Positions 13,979-21,130 of a stretch of 29,993 bases of DNA are shown piece by piece. Position 1 is the stretch's first letter. The number at the start of each line of letters is the position of its first letter. This stretch comes from JAICJR01 sp036494715 (GTDB lineage: Bacteria > Actinomycetota > Thermoleophilia > Solirubrobacterales > Thermoleophilaceae), in assembly GCA_036494715.1 (NCBI GenBank), contig DASXNY010000067.1, forward strand, positions 1 to 29,993, in the 5' to 3' direction. The notes beneath the pieces were generated by a model. That model was not told the DNA's origin and searched no databases. It was given only the letters and a program-made list of their open reading frames with translations. A program made the translations under genes and the position numbers.

Positions 13979-14614
13979 CTAGCTTCCGGGGTTCGATCCG
14001 GGATTGGAAGGTGTCCGCGCGGGCAGCCGCTTGCGCGGCTTGCCGATGTCCTCGCGCTGCTCGTACTGCACGGGCGAGTCCTCGCCGATTACCGGCGAGC
14101 GCGGCAGGCGCTCCGGCCGGTCCTGCCGTATCTCGGGGTAGAGCTTGCGCGCGTTGAGGCTCCCGTACTCGACCGCGCGCAGCACCGGGCCGGCCGGGTT
14201 GCCGGCGGCGATCGGCGCCTCGCGGCCGAGCCGGGCGAGCGTCAGCGTGCCCTTGGTGTAGACCTCGCCGATCCGCGGCGCCTTTACCTCGGTGCTCTCC
14301 GGGAAGTTGCGGAAGCCCGCGGCCGCCGCTCCGGGATACAGGCCGTCCACCAGGCCGACCGCGTCGATCATGCCGGCCTTCTTCACGAGCAGCCCCTCGA
14401 GCAGGTCGACGCCCGCGTCGAGCTGGCCGTTGATGTCGTTCACGACGTCGTTCACGGGCGCGCTCTTCTCGATGATCTCGACGACGCTCCCGATCACCCT
14501 GTCGAGGCCGGCCGTGATCTTGCGCAGCTCGAGGATCACCGACACGAGGTAGTAGACGAGCGCCAGCACGATCAGCACCACCGCCACGATCATCACGACG
14601 GCAGGACCGCTCAT
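13979..14614 (-). CDS. Membrane protein E of five-gene cassette (211 aa)
   Basis: From ATG 14614, overlapping the previous stop as ATGA. One N-terminal TM helix (about 5-28: AVVMIVAVVLIVLALVYYLV) is followed by a positively charged LELRKITAG, which predicts the tail is cytoplasmic. Next is an amphipathic region with regular hydrophobic spacing (LDRVIGSVVEIIEKSAPVND) and a GQLDAGVDLLEGLLVKKAG stretch. Unlike the other four, it has a long polar tail (about 90-211) rich in Pro and charged residues, ending SNPGSNPGS. No enzyme motif is visible and I do not recognise the family. Its stop is 18 nt before coxM. Confidence 0.8.
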   Translation of the reverse strand: MSGPAVVMIVAVVLIVLALVYYLVSVILELRKITAGLDRVIGSVVEIIEKSAPVNDVVNDINGQLDAGVDLLEGLLVKKAGMIDAVGLVDGLYPGAAAAGFRNFPESTEVKAPRIGEVYTKGTLTLARLGREAPIAAGNPAGPVLRAVEYGSLNARKLYPEIRQDRPERLPRSPVIGEDSPVQYEQREDIGKPRKRLPARTPSNPGSNPGS

Positions 14615-14883
14615 GCCACGCCTCCTTCGGCGTCGTCGATGATCACGTCTAGCGATCCGCCGTAGCCGGCCACTCCGGCGACCGTCTGCCGCACCTGCTC
14701 CTGCGTCGTGAGCAGCAGTGGCACGGCGTCGAGGTCCTTCGAGCCCGCGGCCGCCGACTCGGCGATCGAGTCGATGCTCGGCACGATGCTCTTGGCGGCC
14801 TTGAGCACGCCATTCAAGAGATAAACGGCGACCGGGATCACTCCGACGATGAGGATCACGTCGCCGATCCACCAGAGCGTCAT
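14611..14883 (-). CDS. Membrane protein D of five-gene cassette (90 aa)
   Basis: Starts MTLWWIGDVILIVGVIPVAV, a single TM helix over about residues 4-26, with a lysine pair after it (LKAAKS) predicting a cytoplasmic tail. The tail SIVPSIDSIAESAAAGSKDL continues as a probable amphipathic helix and ends in an acidic stretch (DVIIDDAEGG). Both ends overlap neighbours by 4 nt (ATGA). No known family recognised. Confidence 0.78.
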   Translation of the reverse strand: MTLWWIGDVILIVGVIPVAVYLLNGVLKAAKSIVPSIDSIAESAAAGSKDLDAVPLLLTTQEQVRQTVAGVAGYGGSLDVIIDDAEGGVA

Positions 14884-15158
14884 CGCGGCCTCCTATCGGC
14901 GACGATCGCCGCCTTGCTGCCGATGCCAGGTAGCGCGCCGAGGATGATGTTGAACTGCGCGTTGATCGCCTCGACCGCGCCCTCGAGCGGGCGCAGGTGC
15001 TCGGCCTCCACGCCCTGCAGCGCGCCCGCCAGCGTGGCGAGCCCGGCCGAGCTGCGCGCGAGGCTCCGCTGCACCAGTATTAGCGCCACCACGAGGACGA
15101 GGATCACGACGAGCGCGAGCAACACGCTGAGCAATACGAGTACGTGCGTGGTGCTCAT
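14880..15158 (-). CDS. Membrane protein C of five-gene cassette (92 aa)
   Basis: Starts MSTTHVLVLLSVLLALVVIL; the TM helix covers about 6-29, followed by QRSLARSS (positive, predicted cytoplasmic). The tail has a heptad-like leucine spacing (LATLAGALQGVEAEHLRPL) and a GAVEAINAQFNIILGALPGI segment that looks like the most conserved part. The C-terminus is basic (ADRRPR). Overlaps with both neighbours are ATGA. No known family recognised. Confidence 0.78.
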   Translation of the reverse strand: MSTTHVLVLLSVLLALVVILVLVVALILVQRSLARSSAGLATLAGALQGVEAEHLRPLEGAVEAINAQFNIILGALPGIGSKAAIVADRRPR

Positions 15159-15445
15159 CCCGCATCACCGAACCCGTCGGTGAGGGCGTTCATGTAGCCG
15201 TCCTGGACCACCGCCTCGTCGACGATCTGGGCCAGCACCGGCGCCGTGGCCTGAAGCTGAGGGATGTTGCTCGTGTTGGCCGCCACCTGGCCGGCGGTGC
15301 CGAGCAGGCCGCCCACGGACTTCTCGATGCTGAACACGTGCTGCAGCAGCATCGCGAGCAGGCCCGCCACGACCAGCGCCGCCACCAGGCCGATGATCAG
15401 CGCGATCGCCCAGAAGGTGTGGGCCGAAGTTGCAACGACCGTCAT
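15155..15445 (-). CDS. Membrane protein B of five-gene cassette (96 aa)
   Basis: Begins MTVVATSAHTFWAIALIIGL; the TM helix spans about 11-34 and is followed by a cytoplasmic-looking tail (HVFSIEKSVGGLLGTAGQVA). The tail holds alternating hydrophobic positions (IPQLQATAPVLAQIVDEAVV) suited to helix packing. Start and stop overlap the neighbours as ATGA. No known family recognised; similar in plan to the other four, but sequence identity among them is low. Confidence 0.78.
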   Translation of the reverse strand: MTVVATSAHTFWAIALIIGLVAALVVAGLLAMLLQHVFSIEKSVGGLLGTAGQVAANTSNIPQLQATAPVLAQIVDEAVVQDGYMNALTDGFGDAG

Positions 15446-15705
15446 TTGCCCACCGCCACCTTTCTGAGCGCCCGGGCGGCATGCAGGATGCGCACGCCCG
15501 AGTCGTTGATCCGCGCGATGTCAGGCAGCGCGGCCGTCTGCTCGCGCACCGCCGGCAGCGCCTCGTCGGCTGTCTTCGCCTGCGCGGCGATCTTCCGCGC
15601 GAGCAGCACGATGGTGATGACGATGACCGCGGCCACGGCAATAACTACGACGCCGAGAACGATCCCAATGATCCATCCAGTGGATGAGGCGGTTACCTCA
15701 GTCAT
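15442..15705 (-). CDS. Membrane protein A of five-gene cassette (87 aa), first gene of cox operon
   Basis: The start ATG 15705 is chosen because GAGGAGG lies about 9 nt upstream; an upstream in-frame ATG (15732) has no such site. One TM helix at about 11-34 (IIGIVLGVVVIAVAAVIVIT) is followed by ARKIAAQAK, predicting N-out/C-in. The tail (ADEALPAVREQTAALPDIAR) is amphipathic. It is the first gene after the promoter at 15779-15807. Confidence 0.78.
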   Translation of the reverse strand: MTEVTASSTGWIIGIVLGVVVIAVAAVIVITIVLLARKIAAQAKTADEALPAVREQTAALPDIARINDSGVRILHAARALRKVAVGK

Positions 15706-15736
15706 CGACGAATCCTCCTCAAGAAACCGCACAAAC

Positions 15737-15759
15737 GGCTCACACAGCGCCGCTGAGCC
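15737..15759 (-). promoter_or_regulatory. Inverted repeat in the leader of the cox operon
   Basis: GGCTCA (15737-15742) and TGAGCC (15754-15759) form a 6-bp inverted repeat with an 11-nt centre. It lies between the predicted transcription start and the first start codon, so it could be an mRNA hairpin or a protein-binding site. No known regulator motif is recognised. Confidence 0.35.
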
Positions 15760-15778
15760 AAGTGGTGCCCCACCGGCG

Positions 15779-15807
15779 AAGATACCCCTCGCGCCGAATG
15801 GTGTCTA
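15779..15807 (-). promoter_or_regulatory. Promoter of the membrane-cassette/cox operon
   Basis: On the minus strand TAGACA (15807-15802), a 17-bp spacer and TATCTT (15784-15779) give a good sigma-70-type match. The leader to ATG 15705 would be about 67 nt and contains the GAGGAGG ribosome-binding site. It lies directly after the end of the thioesterase gene, marking the border between two minus-strand operons. Confidence 0.6.
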
Positions 15808-15815
15808 GCGCGGCG

Positions 15816-16226
15816 TCAGGCGGGGAGCACCATCTGGGTGCAGACGAAGTGCGCCATCTGGCGCTCGCCGCGATGGATCCGCACCTCCCACACCTGCGTG
15901 CTGCGGCCGGTGTGGAGGGGAGTGGCGGTGGCGACCAGCTCGTCGCCTGCCTTGGCGGCGGCGAACACGTTGGTCTTCAGCTCTACGGTGCTGAAGGCTG
16001 TGCCCGGCGGGAGGTGGCGCATCGTGCCCCAGGCGGCCACCGTGTCCGCCAGCGTCACCCAGGCGCCGCCGTGCGCGAAGCCGAACGGGTGCAGGTGGCG
16101 GCTCTCCAGCACGAGCCGGCCGCGGGCGTACTCGTCGGTGACCTCGAGCGGCTCGACCCCGAGCGACTGCGGCAGCGTCCCCTGCGACAGCGCGACGATC
16201 CCCTCGACCGTGATCTCGGGGTTCAT
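15816..16226 (-). CDS. PaaI-type hotdog-fold acyl-CoA thioesterase
   Basis: A 136-aa single hotdog domain of typical length. The active-site region reads HPFGFAHGGAWVTLADTVAAWG, where the HGG and following Asp match PaaI/thioesterase-4 family positions; STVELKTNVFAAAKAGDELVATA is the usual second strand set. It hydrolyses acyl-CoA thioesters in the cytoplasm, possibly to recover CoA. It starts 10 nt after the ferredoxin stop, as the last gene of the malyl-CoA lyase/CoA-ligase operon. Confidence 0.88.
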   Translation of the reverse strand: MNPEITVEGIVALSQGTLPQSLGVEPLEVTDEYARGRLVLESRHLHPFGFAHGGAWVTLADTVAAWGTMRHLPPGTAFSTVELKTNVFAAAKAGDELVATATPLHTGRSTQVWEVRIHRGERQMAHFVCTQMVLPA

Positions 16227-16236
16227 GGGCGGCCGC

Positions 16237-16476
16237 TCAGCTCTGGAGGACCGTGTCGTCGTAGAGCTTCTTGACCTTCACGGTGCCCTTGGGCGCGGCG
16301 TTGAGGCACAGCTCGCAGAGCACGCACTCGTCGAGGTTCTGCTCCAGGATCTCGACGCGGCCGTCCGCGTTCTTGAAGATGTCGACCGGGCAGGCGTCCT
16401 CGAGCTTCTGGGCGATATCCGCCTGGTCGCGGATCTGGTCGTCGACCTCGACATCGATGAAGAGCCCGGGAGACAT
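16237..16476 (-). CDS. Single-cluster [4Fe-4S] ferredoxin-like protein
   Basis: A 79-aa protein from ATG 16476, which shares one base with the stop of the upstream ligase gene (TGATG). It has four cysteines only: Cys29 in DACPVDIF and Cys51, Cys54, Cys57 in ECVLCELCLNAAPKG. This gives one [4Fe-4S] site on a two-cluster ferredoxin plan with the second site lost, comparable to FixX-like proteins. Its place between a CoA ligase and a thioesterase is unusual, because neither needs electrons; a partner oxidoreductase elsewhere is likely. Confidence 0.82.
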   Translation of the reverse strand: MSPGLFIDVEVDDQIRDQADIAQKLEDACPVDIFKNADGRVEILEQNLDECVLCELCLNAAPKGTVKVKKLYDDTVLQS

Positions 16477-17396
16477 CAGGCAGCAACCTCCTTGCCGAGC
16501 TTCTGCTTGATGAGGTCCGGGATGTCGGCGATGTCCTCGGCGACCGTGATGCCGGCCTCGGCGAGGCGGGCGATCTTCTCGGTTGCGGTGTCGGCCTTCC
16601 CCTCCACGATCGTGCCGGCGTGGCCGAAGCTCATGCCCGGCATCTCGTCCATGAAGCGGCCCGCCATGAAGGCGACGATCGGCAGCCGCGAGTCGTTCTC
16701 CGTCACGTAGCGCGCCAGCTCGGCCTCCATGCGCCCGCCCGGCTCGGTGTAGATCACGATCGCCTCGGTCTGCTCGTCGGCATCGAACAGCGGCATCAGC
16801 TCCGCGTAGGTCGAGCCGATGATCGCGTCGCCACCGATCGAGATCGCGGTAGACACGCCGAGCCCCGCGGCAGTGAGCGTCGAGGAGATCTCCGTGGTCA
16901 TGCCGCCGGAGCGCGACATCACGCCGACGCAGCCCGGCTGGTACGACTTGGCGGCGTCCTTGGCGGGGCCGCCGATGCCGCCCATCTTGGCCACGCCCGG
17001 GCGGATGATGCCGAGGCAGTTGGGGCCGATGATGCGCGCGCCGCGCAGGTTCGCGAGCTCCACCATCTGGGCGACGTCGTAGCGCGGGATGCGCTCGGTC
17101 ACGATCACGATCAGCTTGATGCCCGCCTCGATCGCCTCGAACACGGCGTCGCGCGTGAACGCGGGCGGCACGGTGACCACCGAGCCGTCGGGTGGCGTGC
17201 CGCCCTCGGCCTCCACGAGCTGCGCCACCGAGTCGTACACCGGCACGCCGTGCACCTCGCGCCCGCGCCGGCCGGGCGTGACGCCGCCGACGATCTTCGA
17301 GCCGTAGTCGAGGCACTCGCGCGTGAGGTTCACGGCCTCGCGGCCGGTGATCCCCTGCACGATGAAGGTGGTGGACTCATCAATGAGGTGGTTCAT
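16476..17396 (-). CDS. Succinate/malate-CoA ligase-type alpha subunit
   Basis: A 306-aa protein; MNHLIDESTTFIVQGITGRE opens the CoA-binding Rossmann domain, IIGPNCLGIIRPG is the usual glycine-rich turn, and SFGHAGTIVEGK carries the phosphohistidine (GHAG). Compared with ordinary SucD, the SRSG segment reads MSRSGGMTTEISSTL, a divergent form. It pairs with the beta subunit whose stop overlaps its start (ATGA). Because the next gene upstream encodes malyl-CoA lyase, a malate-CoA ligase (MtkB) role is as plausible as succinyl-CoA synthetase; no motif that I can read decides this. Confidence 0.85.
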   Translation of the reverse strand: MNHLIDESTTFIVQGITGREAVNLTRECLDYGSKIVGGVTPGRRGREVHGVPVYDSVAQLVEAEGGTPPDGSVVTVPPAFTRDAVFEAIEAGIKLIVIVTERIPRYDVAQMVELANLRGARIIGPNCLGIIRPGVAKMGGIGGPAKDAAKSYQPGCVGVMSRSGGMTTEISSTLTAAGLGVSTAISIGGDAIIGSTYAELMPLFDADEQTEAIVIYTEPGGRMEAELARYVTENDSRLPIVAFMAGRFMDEMPGMSFGHAGTIVEGKADTATEKIARLAEAGITVAEDIADIPDLIKQKLGKEVAA

Positions 17397-18601
17397 GCCG
17401 GCACTCCCACCTTCTCCACGGCGCGACGCGCGGCCTCGTGCAGCGAAACCGAGCGGTCGCAGTACTCGACGCCGTACTTCGCGAGGATCTTGAAGCCCTC
17501 GTCCTCCCAGGCCCCGGGGATCCGGAAGATCGCGATCTTGTCGGCCGGCTCGTGGCCCAGCTCGACGCACGCCTTGATCACGCCGCGGGCGACGATGTCC
17601 ACGCGCGTGTTGGAGACGATCGACATCATCACCGCGATCTTGTCCACGCCCGGCTTGGAGAGCACGAGCTTGGTGAGGTTGCAGGCCTTCGACACGCTCG
17701 GGTTGCCGCCGATCTCGCAGTAGTTGGCGGGCTTGCCGCCCTGCTTCTGCACCGCGTCGAAGAGCGTCAGCGAGCCGCCGCCCGCGCCGATCACCAGCCC
17801 GAGGTTGCCATCGAACTCGGTCACGTTGCCGGCCACGCCGCGGTGGTCGACCGAGTCGATCTTCTCGCCCTCGATCTCGAACGGCGTGGGCTCGCGCGCC
17901 TCGCGCGTCTCCTCGTCGGCGATGCCGAGCTCCGCGAGCAGCTCGTTCTGCCGGGGGCGCGCCTCGTTCTCCATGTCCATGTGAGCGTCGACGGCCACGA
18001 AGGTGCCGTCCTCGAGCTGCGCCAGCGGGTTGATCTCCGCCAGCGTCATCCCGTACTTCACGAACAGCTGCGCGAGCTTGGAGAGGATCGGGGTGAGCCG
18101 GTTGAGCTCCGAGCCCGTGATGCCGACCGACGCGATCGCGTCCTTCGCGCGGAAGTCCATGTGGGGGAGGAGCGTGGAGAAGTGGCCGCGCCCGATGTGG
18201 TCCGGGTGCTGCTCGGCCACCTCCTCGATGTCGATGCCGCCCATGTCCGAGAACACGAACGTCGGAAGCTTGCGCACGCCGTCATAGATCACGCCCGCGT
18301 AGTACTCCTTGGCGATCTCCGCCTTGGCCCCGACGAGCACGCCGCGCGGCATGTGCCCGTTGATCTCGAGCTGGAGAATCGCCGCGGCGGCGTCGCGCGC
18401 CCCCTCGGGCGTATCCGCGAACTTGACGCCGCCGGCCTTCATCCGCCCGCCCGTCAAGACCTGCGACTTGATCACCATGGGCCCATCCACCTGACGGGCG
18501 ATCTCGGCAGCCTCATCGGCCGTCGTGGCGAACCCACCGGGCGCAACGGGGACGCCCTCCCGCTCGAGCACCTGGCGCGACTCGTACTCGAAGAGCCTCA
18601 C
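17393..18601 (-). CDS. Succinate/malate-CoA ligase-type beta subunit
   Basis: A 402-aa ATP-grasp protein. The start is GTG 18601 (VRLFEYESRQVLEREGVPVA), the normal N-terminus of the family. The nucleotide-binding region is KSQVLTGGRMKAGGVKFADT; the metal/ligand residues are in MTLAEINPLAQL and FVAVDAHMDM; the CoA-side motif is ANYCEIGGNPSV. In ordinary SucC these read QxxAGGRGKAGGVK and DVGGxA, so this is a divergent member, as is its partner. It forms a CoA thioester at the cost of ATP or GTP. There is no clear Shine-Dalgarno; the heptamer repeat at 18613-18640 lies in the place where one would be, and on the minus strand reads repeated CAGAGG. Confidence 0.85.
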   Translation of the reverse strand: MRLFEYESRQVLEREGVPVAPGGFATTADEAAEIARQVDGPMVIKSQVLTGGRMKAGGVKFADTPEGARDAAAAILQLEINGHMPRGVLVGAKAEIAKEYYAGVIYDGVRKLPTFVFSDMGGIDIEEVAEQHPDHIGRGHFSTLLPHMDFRAKDAIASVGITGSELNRLTPILSKLAQLFVKYGMTLAEINPLAQLEDGTFVAVDAHMDMENEARPRQNELLAELGIADEETREAREPTPFEIEGEKIDSVDHRGVAGNVTEFDGNLGLVIGAGGGSLTLFDAVQKQGGKPANYCEIGGNPSVSKACNLTKLVLSKPGVDKIAVMMSIVSNTRVDIVARGVIKACVELGHEPADKIAIFRIPGAWEDEGFKILAKYGVEYCDRSVSLHEAARRAVEKVGVPA

Positions 18602-18612
18602 CGGACACCAGC

Positions 18613-18640
18613 CTCTGGCCCCTGGCCTCTGGCCTCTGGC
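18613..18640 (-). repeat. Heptamer tandem repeat, CTCTGGC x4
   Basis: On the plus strand CTCTGGC (18613), CCCTGGC (18620), CTCTGGC (18627), CTCTGGC (18634). It fills most of the 43-nt gap between the malyl-CoA lyase stop and the ligase beta-subunit start. On the mRNA it reads GCCAGAG repeats, so it offers several purine-rich quasi Shine-Dalgarno motifs 12 or more nt before the GTG. Confidence 0.85.
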
Positions 18641-18644
18641 CCGA

Positions 18645-19703
18645 TCACGCCGACACCATCGCGTACGCCTCAGCGAGCTCAGGGTCCTTGCGCGCCAGCA
18701 TCTCAGCCAGGTCGACCATGACACGACACTGCTTCCACGTCGCGTCGTCCTGCATCTTCCCGTCGATCATGTGGACGCCGCGGCCGTCGGGGATCGCCTC
18801 GATCACCTTGCGGGCGAAGGCCACCTCGTCGGGATCGGGGGAGAAGACCTTCTTTGCGATCTCGATCTGCACCGGGTGCAGCGACCAGGCGCCGACGCAG
18901 CCGAGCAGGAACGCCGCGCGGAACTGGGTCTCGCAGCCCTCGACGTCCTTGATGTCGCCGTACGGCCCGTAGAACGGGAGCGCCCCGACCGCGGTGCAGG
19001 CATCGACCATGCGCGCGATCGAGTAGTGCCACGGGTCCTGCTGGTAGCTCGGGCGCGGCGCGTCGGGATCGTCCGGGTCGGGGTCGGCGATCGTCCGGTA
19101 GCCGGGATGGCCCCCGCCGACGCGCGTCGTCTTCATGCGGCGCGAGGCCGCGAGGTCGGCCGGGCCGAAGCTCATCCCCTGGATGCGCGGCGAGGCTGCC
19201 GCGATCTCCTCCAGGTTCGAGACGCCGAGCGAGGTCTCGAGGATCGCGTGGATAAGGAGCGGCCGCTCTAGCCCCGCCTTGGCCTCGAGCTGCGCGAGCA
19301 GGCGGTCGACGTAGTGGATGTCCCAGGGCCCTTCGACCTTGGGGATCATCACGACGGAAAGCTTGTGCCCGATCTCCGTGACGATCTGCGTGAGGTCGTC
19401 GAGCACCCAGGGCGACTCGAGCGCGTTGACGCGCGTCCAGAGCGCGGTGTCGCCGAGCTCCATCTCCTTGCCGACGGTGATCAGACCGGCGCGCGCCGCC
19501 TCCTTGCGGTCCACCGGCACGGCGTCCTCGAGGTTGCCGAGCAGGATGTCCACTGTGGGCGCGATGTCCGGCACCTTGGCGACCATCTTCTCGTTCGAGA
19601 AGTCGAGGAAATGGATCATCCGGGAGGGCGTCACCGGGATCTCGCGCAGCGGCTCGGGCGCGTCGATCGCGAGTGGCTTGAAGAAGTCGCGGGGGTTGCG
19701 CAC
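18645..19703 (-). CDS. mcl: L-malyl-CoA / beta-methylmalyl-CoA lyase (CitE superfamily)
   Basis: A 352-aa protein from GTG 19703 (GGAG 4-5 nt upstream). It follows the Chloroflexus/Rhodobacter-type Mcl pattern along its length: DFFKPLAIDAPEPLREIPVT, VDILLGNLEDAVPVDRKEAA, LWTRVNALESPWVLDDL, IPKVEGPWDIHYVD, FGPADLAASRRMKTTRVGGG, and AIPDGRGVHMIDGKMQDDAT. Conserved acids in NLEDA and the Glu in ILETSLG fit Mg and substrate binding. It splits malyl-CoA to acetyl-CoA and glyoxylate (or methylmalyl-CoA to propionyl-CoA and glyoxylate), or runs in reverse. It leads the operon with the two-subunit CoA ligase. Confidence 0.88.
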   Translation of the reverse strand: MRNPRDFFKPLAIDAPEPLREIPVTPSRMIHFLDFSNEKMVAKVPDIAPTVDILLGNLEDAVPVDRKEAARAGLITVGKEMELGDTALWTRVNALESPWVLDDLTQIVTEIGHKLSVVMIPKVEGPWDIHYVDRLLAQLEAKAGLERPLLIHAILETSLGVSNLEEIAAASPRIQGMSFGPADLAASRRMKTTRVGGGHPGYRTIADPDPDDPDAPRPSYQQDPWHYSIARMVDACTAVGALPFYGPYGDIKDVEGCETQFRAAFLLGCVGAWSLHPVQIEIAKKVFSPDPDEVAFARKVIEAIPDGRGVHMIDGKMQDDATWKQCRVMVDLAEMLARKDPELAEAYAMVSA

Positions 19704-19789
19704 AGCTGCTCCAGTCGTCTGCCGGGAAGAGGGCGCGCAGGCACGGCGCCCTCCCCAGGGCCGGGGAATCTACCGTAAGATGGACCGTT

Positions 19790-19807
19790 GTTGACTCACG
19801 AGTCAAC
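19790..19807 (+). promoter_or_regulatory. Operator-like palindrome GTTGACT-N4-AGTCAAC (site 2)
   Basis: GTTGACTCACGAGTCAAC is a perfect 7+7 inverted repeat with centre CACG. It lies in the 132-nt divergent region between the malyl-CoA lyase (start 19703, minus) and MaoC (start 19836, plus), so one site could control both. A TAAGAT -10-like hexamer for the plus gene sits at 19776-19781, placing the operator just past the likely start of transcription, a repressor position. Confidence 0.8.
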
Positions 19808-19835
19808 TTTCCGCCGAAGCTACCCGAAGGACTTG

Positions 19836-20357
19836 ATGAGCGAGACAGCAACGCACGAGCTGCAGAAGGACCAGGCCTCTCGTGAGGCGAGCGGAGCGCA
19901 CAAGTACGGCCGCTACCTGGAGGAGTTCGAGGTAGGCGCTGTCTACAAGCACTGGCCCGCGAAGACGGTCACGGAGTCGGACGACCACCTCTTCTGCCTG
20001 ATCACGATGAACCACCCTCCGCTGCACCTGAACGACGAGTACGCGAAGCAGTCGCAGCAGGGGCGCAATGTGGTGGTCGGGCCGCTCGTGTACTCGCTGG
20101 CGCTCGGCATGTCCGTGAGCGACGTGTCCGGCAAGGCGATCGCCAACCTGGCCACCGAGGAGCTGTCGCACCCGGCGCCCGTCTTCCACGGCGACACGCT
20201 ATATGTCGAGAGCGAGGTGCTCGATGTGCGGCCGTCCGAATCGAAGCCCGACCGCGGCGTCGTGAGGGTGCGGACGGACGTCTACAACCAGGACGGCACG
20301 CTCGTCGCCACCTTCAAGCGCGCGGTGCTCGTGCCGCGCCAGCCGGACGCCGTCTAA
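19836..20357 (+). CDS. MaoC family dehydratase (enoyl-CoA hydratase type)
   Basis: A 173-aa hotdog-fold protein from ATG 19836, with CGAAGGA about 6 nt upstream. The pattern KYGRYLEEFEVGAVYKHWPA, TESDDHLFCLITMNHPPLHL, NVVVGPLVYSLALGMSVSDV and FHGDTLYVESEVLDVRPS matches the actinobacterial MaoC group found beside citE-like and acyl-CoA dehydrogenase genes in branched-chain acid catabolism. It would hydrate an enoyl-CoA. Substrates such as mesaconyl-CoA would fit the neighbouring malyl-CoA lyase, but this protein is half the length of known mesaconyl-CoA hydratases, so I leave it open. Confidence 0.85.
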   Translation: MSETATHELQKDQASREASGAHKYGRYLEEFEVGAVYKHWPAKTVTESDDHLFCLITMNHPPLHLNDEYAKQSQQGRNVVVGPLVYSLALGMSVSDVSGKAIANLATEELSHPAPVFHGDTLYVESEVLDVRPSESKPDRGVVRVRTDVYNQDGTLVATFKRAVLVPRQPDAV

Positions 20358-20362
20358 GCCTG

Positions 20363-20391
20363 CTGACCGTGGTCCCGTTCGGTGGTAGGCT
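20363..20391 (+). promoter_or_regulatory. Promoter of the DivIVA-like gene
   Basis: CTGACC (20363-20368), a 17-bp spacer and TAGGCT (20386-20391), with GGAG at 20410-20413 and ATG at 20423. The leader would be about 25 nt. Good hexamer spacing; the -10 departs from TATAAT at two inner positions, as is common in high-GC Actinobacteria. Confidence 0.55.
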
Positions 20392-20422
20392 CGCGCCCCC
20401 TTGTAGACGAGGAGTGCGCGGG

Positions 20423-21130
20423 ATGAGTGAGCAGTCAGGGGTAGGCAGCGAGGAGTCGGTGTCCGGTGAGCTTGGCGAGCGCGTGCGGGCGCTCGTGGCG
20501 GCGGCTGAGGGCATGGCGACGACCATGCGCAACGACGCCGACGCGTATGCGGACAAGCGCCGGCGCGAGGCGGACGCCGAGGCCGAGCGACGGGTGCGCG
20601 GGGCAAGCGAGCAGGCGGATGCCCTGCTCGCAGAGCGGCTGGAACGGATCTCCCAGCTCTCGGACAGCATCATCGAGCGGGCCGAGGCCGTGCTCGAGCG
20701 GCTCGACCAGACCGAGGAGGTCAGGCGCCAGCTCGAGGGCATGGCGCGCGCGCTCGGCGATGCGGCCGAGCGGGTGAAGGACGAGCTGGGGCAGAGCGCG
20801 GCAGCCGCGGCGTCCCAGTCCGAGGAGGAGGAACAAGAAGAGGAGCACCCGATGGCGGATCAGGTGCGGCCGCTGCGGCCGCCGAGCGAGCGGGTGTTCG
20901 AGCCGCGGCCGCTGCGGCCGCTGGCTCCGGCTCACGTGCCGCGCGAAGACCCCGACACCCGCCTCGACGACGCCCGGCTCGTGGCGCTGCAGATGGCGGT
21001 GGCCGGCCGCACGCGCGAGGAGGTGGGAGCGCACCTGCGCTCGGCCTTCGACGTCGGCGACCCCGACCCGATCCTCGACCACGTGTTCGCGGGCGGCTTC
21101 CCGCCCTCGCCGCCACCGGTCGGCGCCTAG
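20423..21130 (+). CDS. DivIVA-like coiled-coil protein
   Basis: A 235-aa protein from ATG 20423 (ribosome-binding GGAG 9 nt upstream). Residues about 15-125 are a long, charged, heptad-rich coiled coil (MRNDADAYADKRRREADAEA, then QADALLAERLERISQLSDSI), of the DivIVA/SepIVA style. An acidic linker (EEEEQEEEHP) and a Pro/Arg-rich repeat (VRPLRPPSERVFEPRPLRPL) follow. The C-terminal 55 residues look like a small globular helical domain (DDARLVALQMAVAGRTREEV). Such proteins often mark poles or septa and scaffold wall synthesis; the exact role is not shown here. Confidence 0.72.
   Translation: MSEQSGVGSEESVSGELGERVRALVAAAEGMATTMRNDADAYADKRRREADAEAERRVRGASEQADALLAERLERISQLSDSIIERAEAVLERLDQTEEVRRQLEGMARALGDAAERVKDELGQSAAAAASQSEEEEQEEEHPMADQVRPLRPPSERVFEPRPLRPLAPAHVPREDPDTRLDDARLVALQMAVAGRTREEVGAHLRSAFDVGDPDPILDHVFAGGFPPSPPPVGA

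Noticed and set aside
13984..14004. tRNA T-arm-like GGTTCGATCC
   Set aside because: The flanking stem does not pair (CCGGG against CCGGG), no acceptor or anticodon arm is present, and the stretch encodes the C-terminus of membrane protein E.
12899..14665. A 588-codon plus-strand open frame opposite coxM and the membrane cassette
   Set aside because: Same composition artefact; the minus strand carries genes with ribosome-binding sites, ATGA overlaps and known motifs.
19791..19796. TTGACT half-sites as -35 promoter elements
   Set aside because: No TANNNT hexamer lies 16-18 bp downstream in either direction with good match, and the exact symmetry including the second half-site is better explained by a protein-binding operator.
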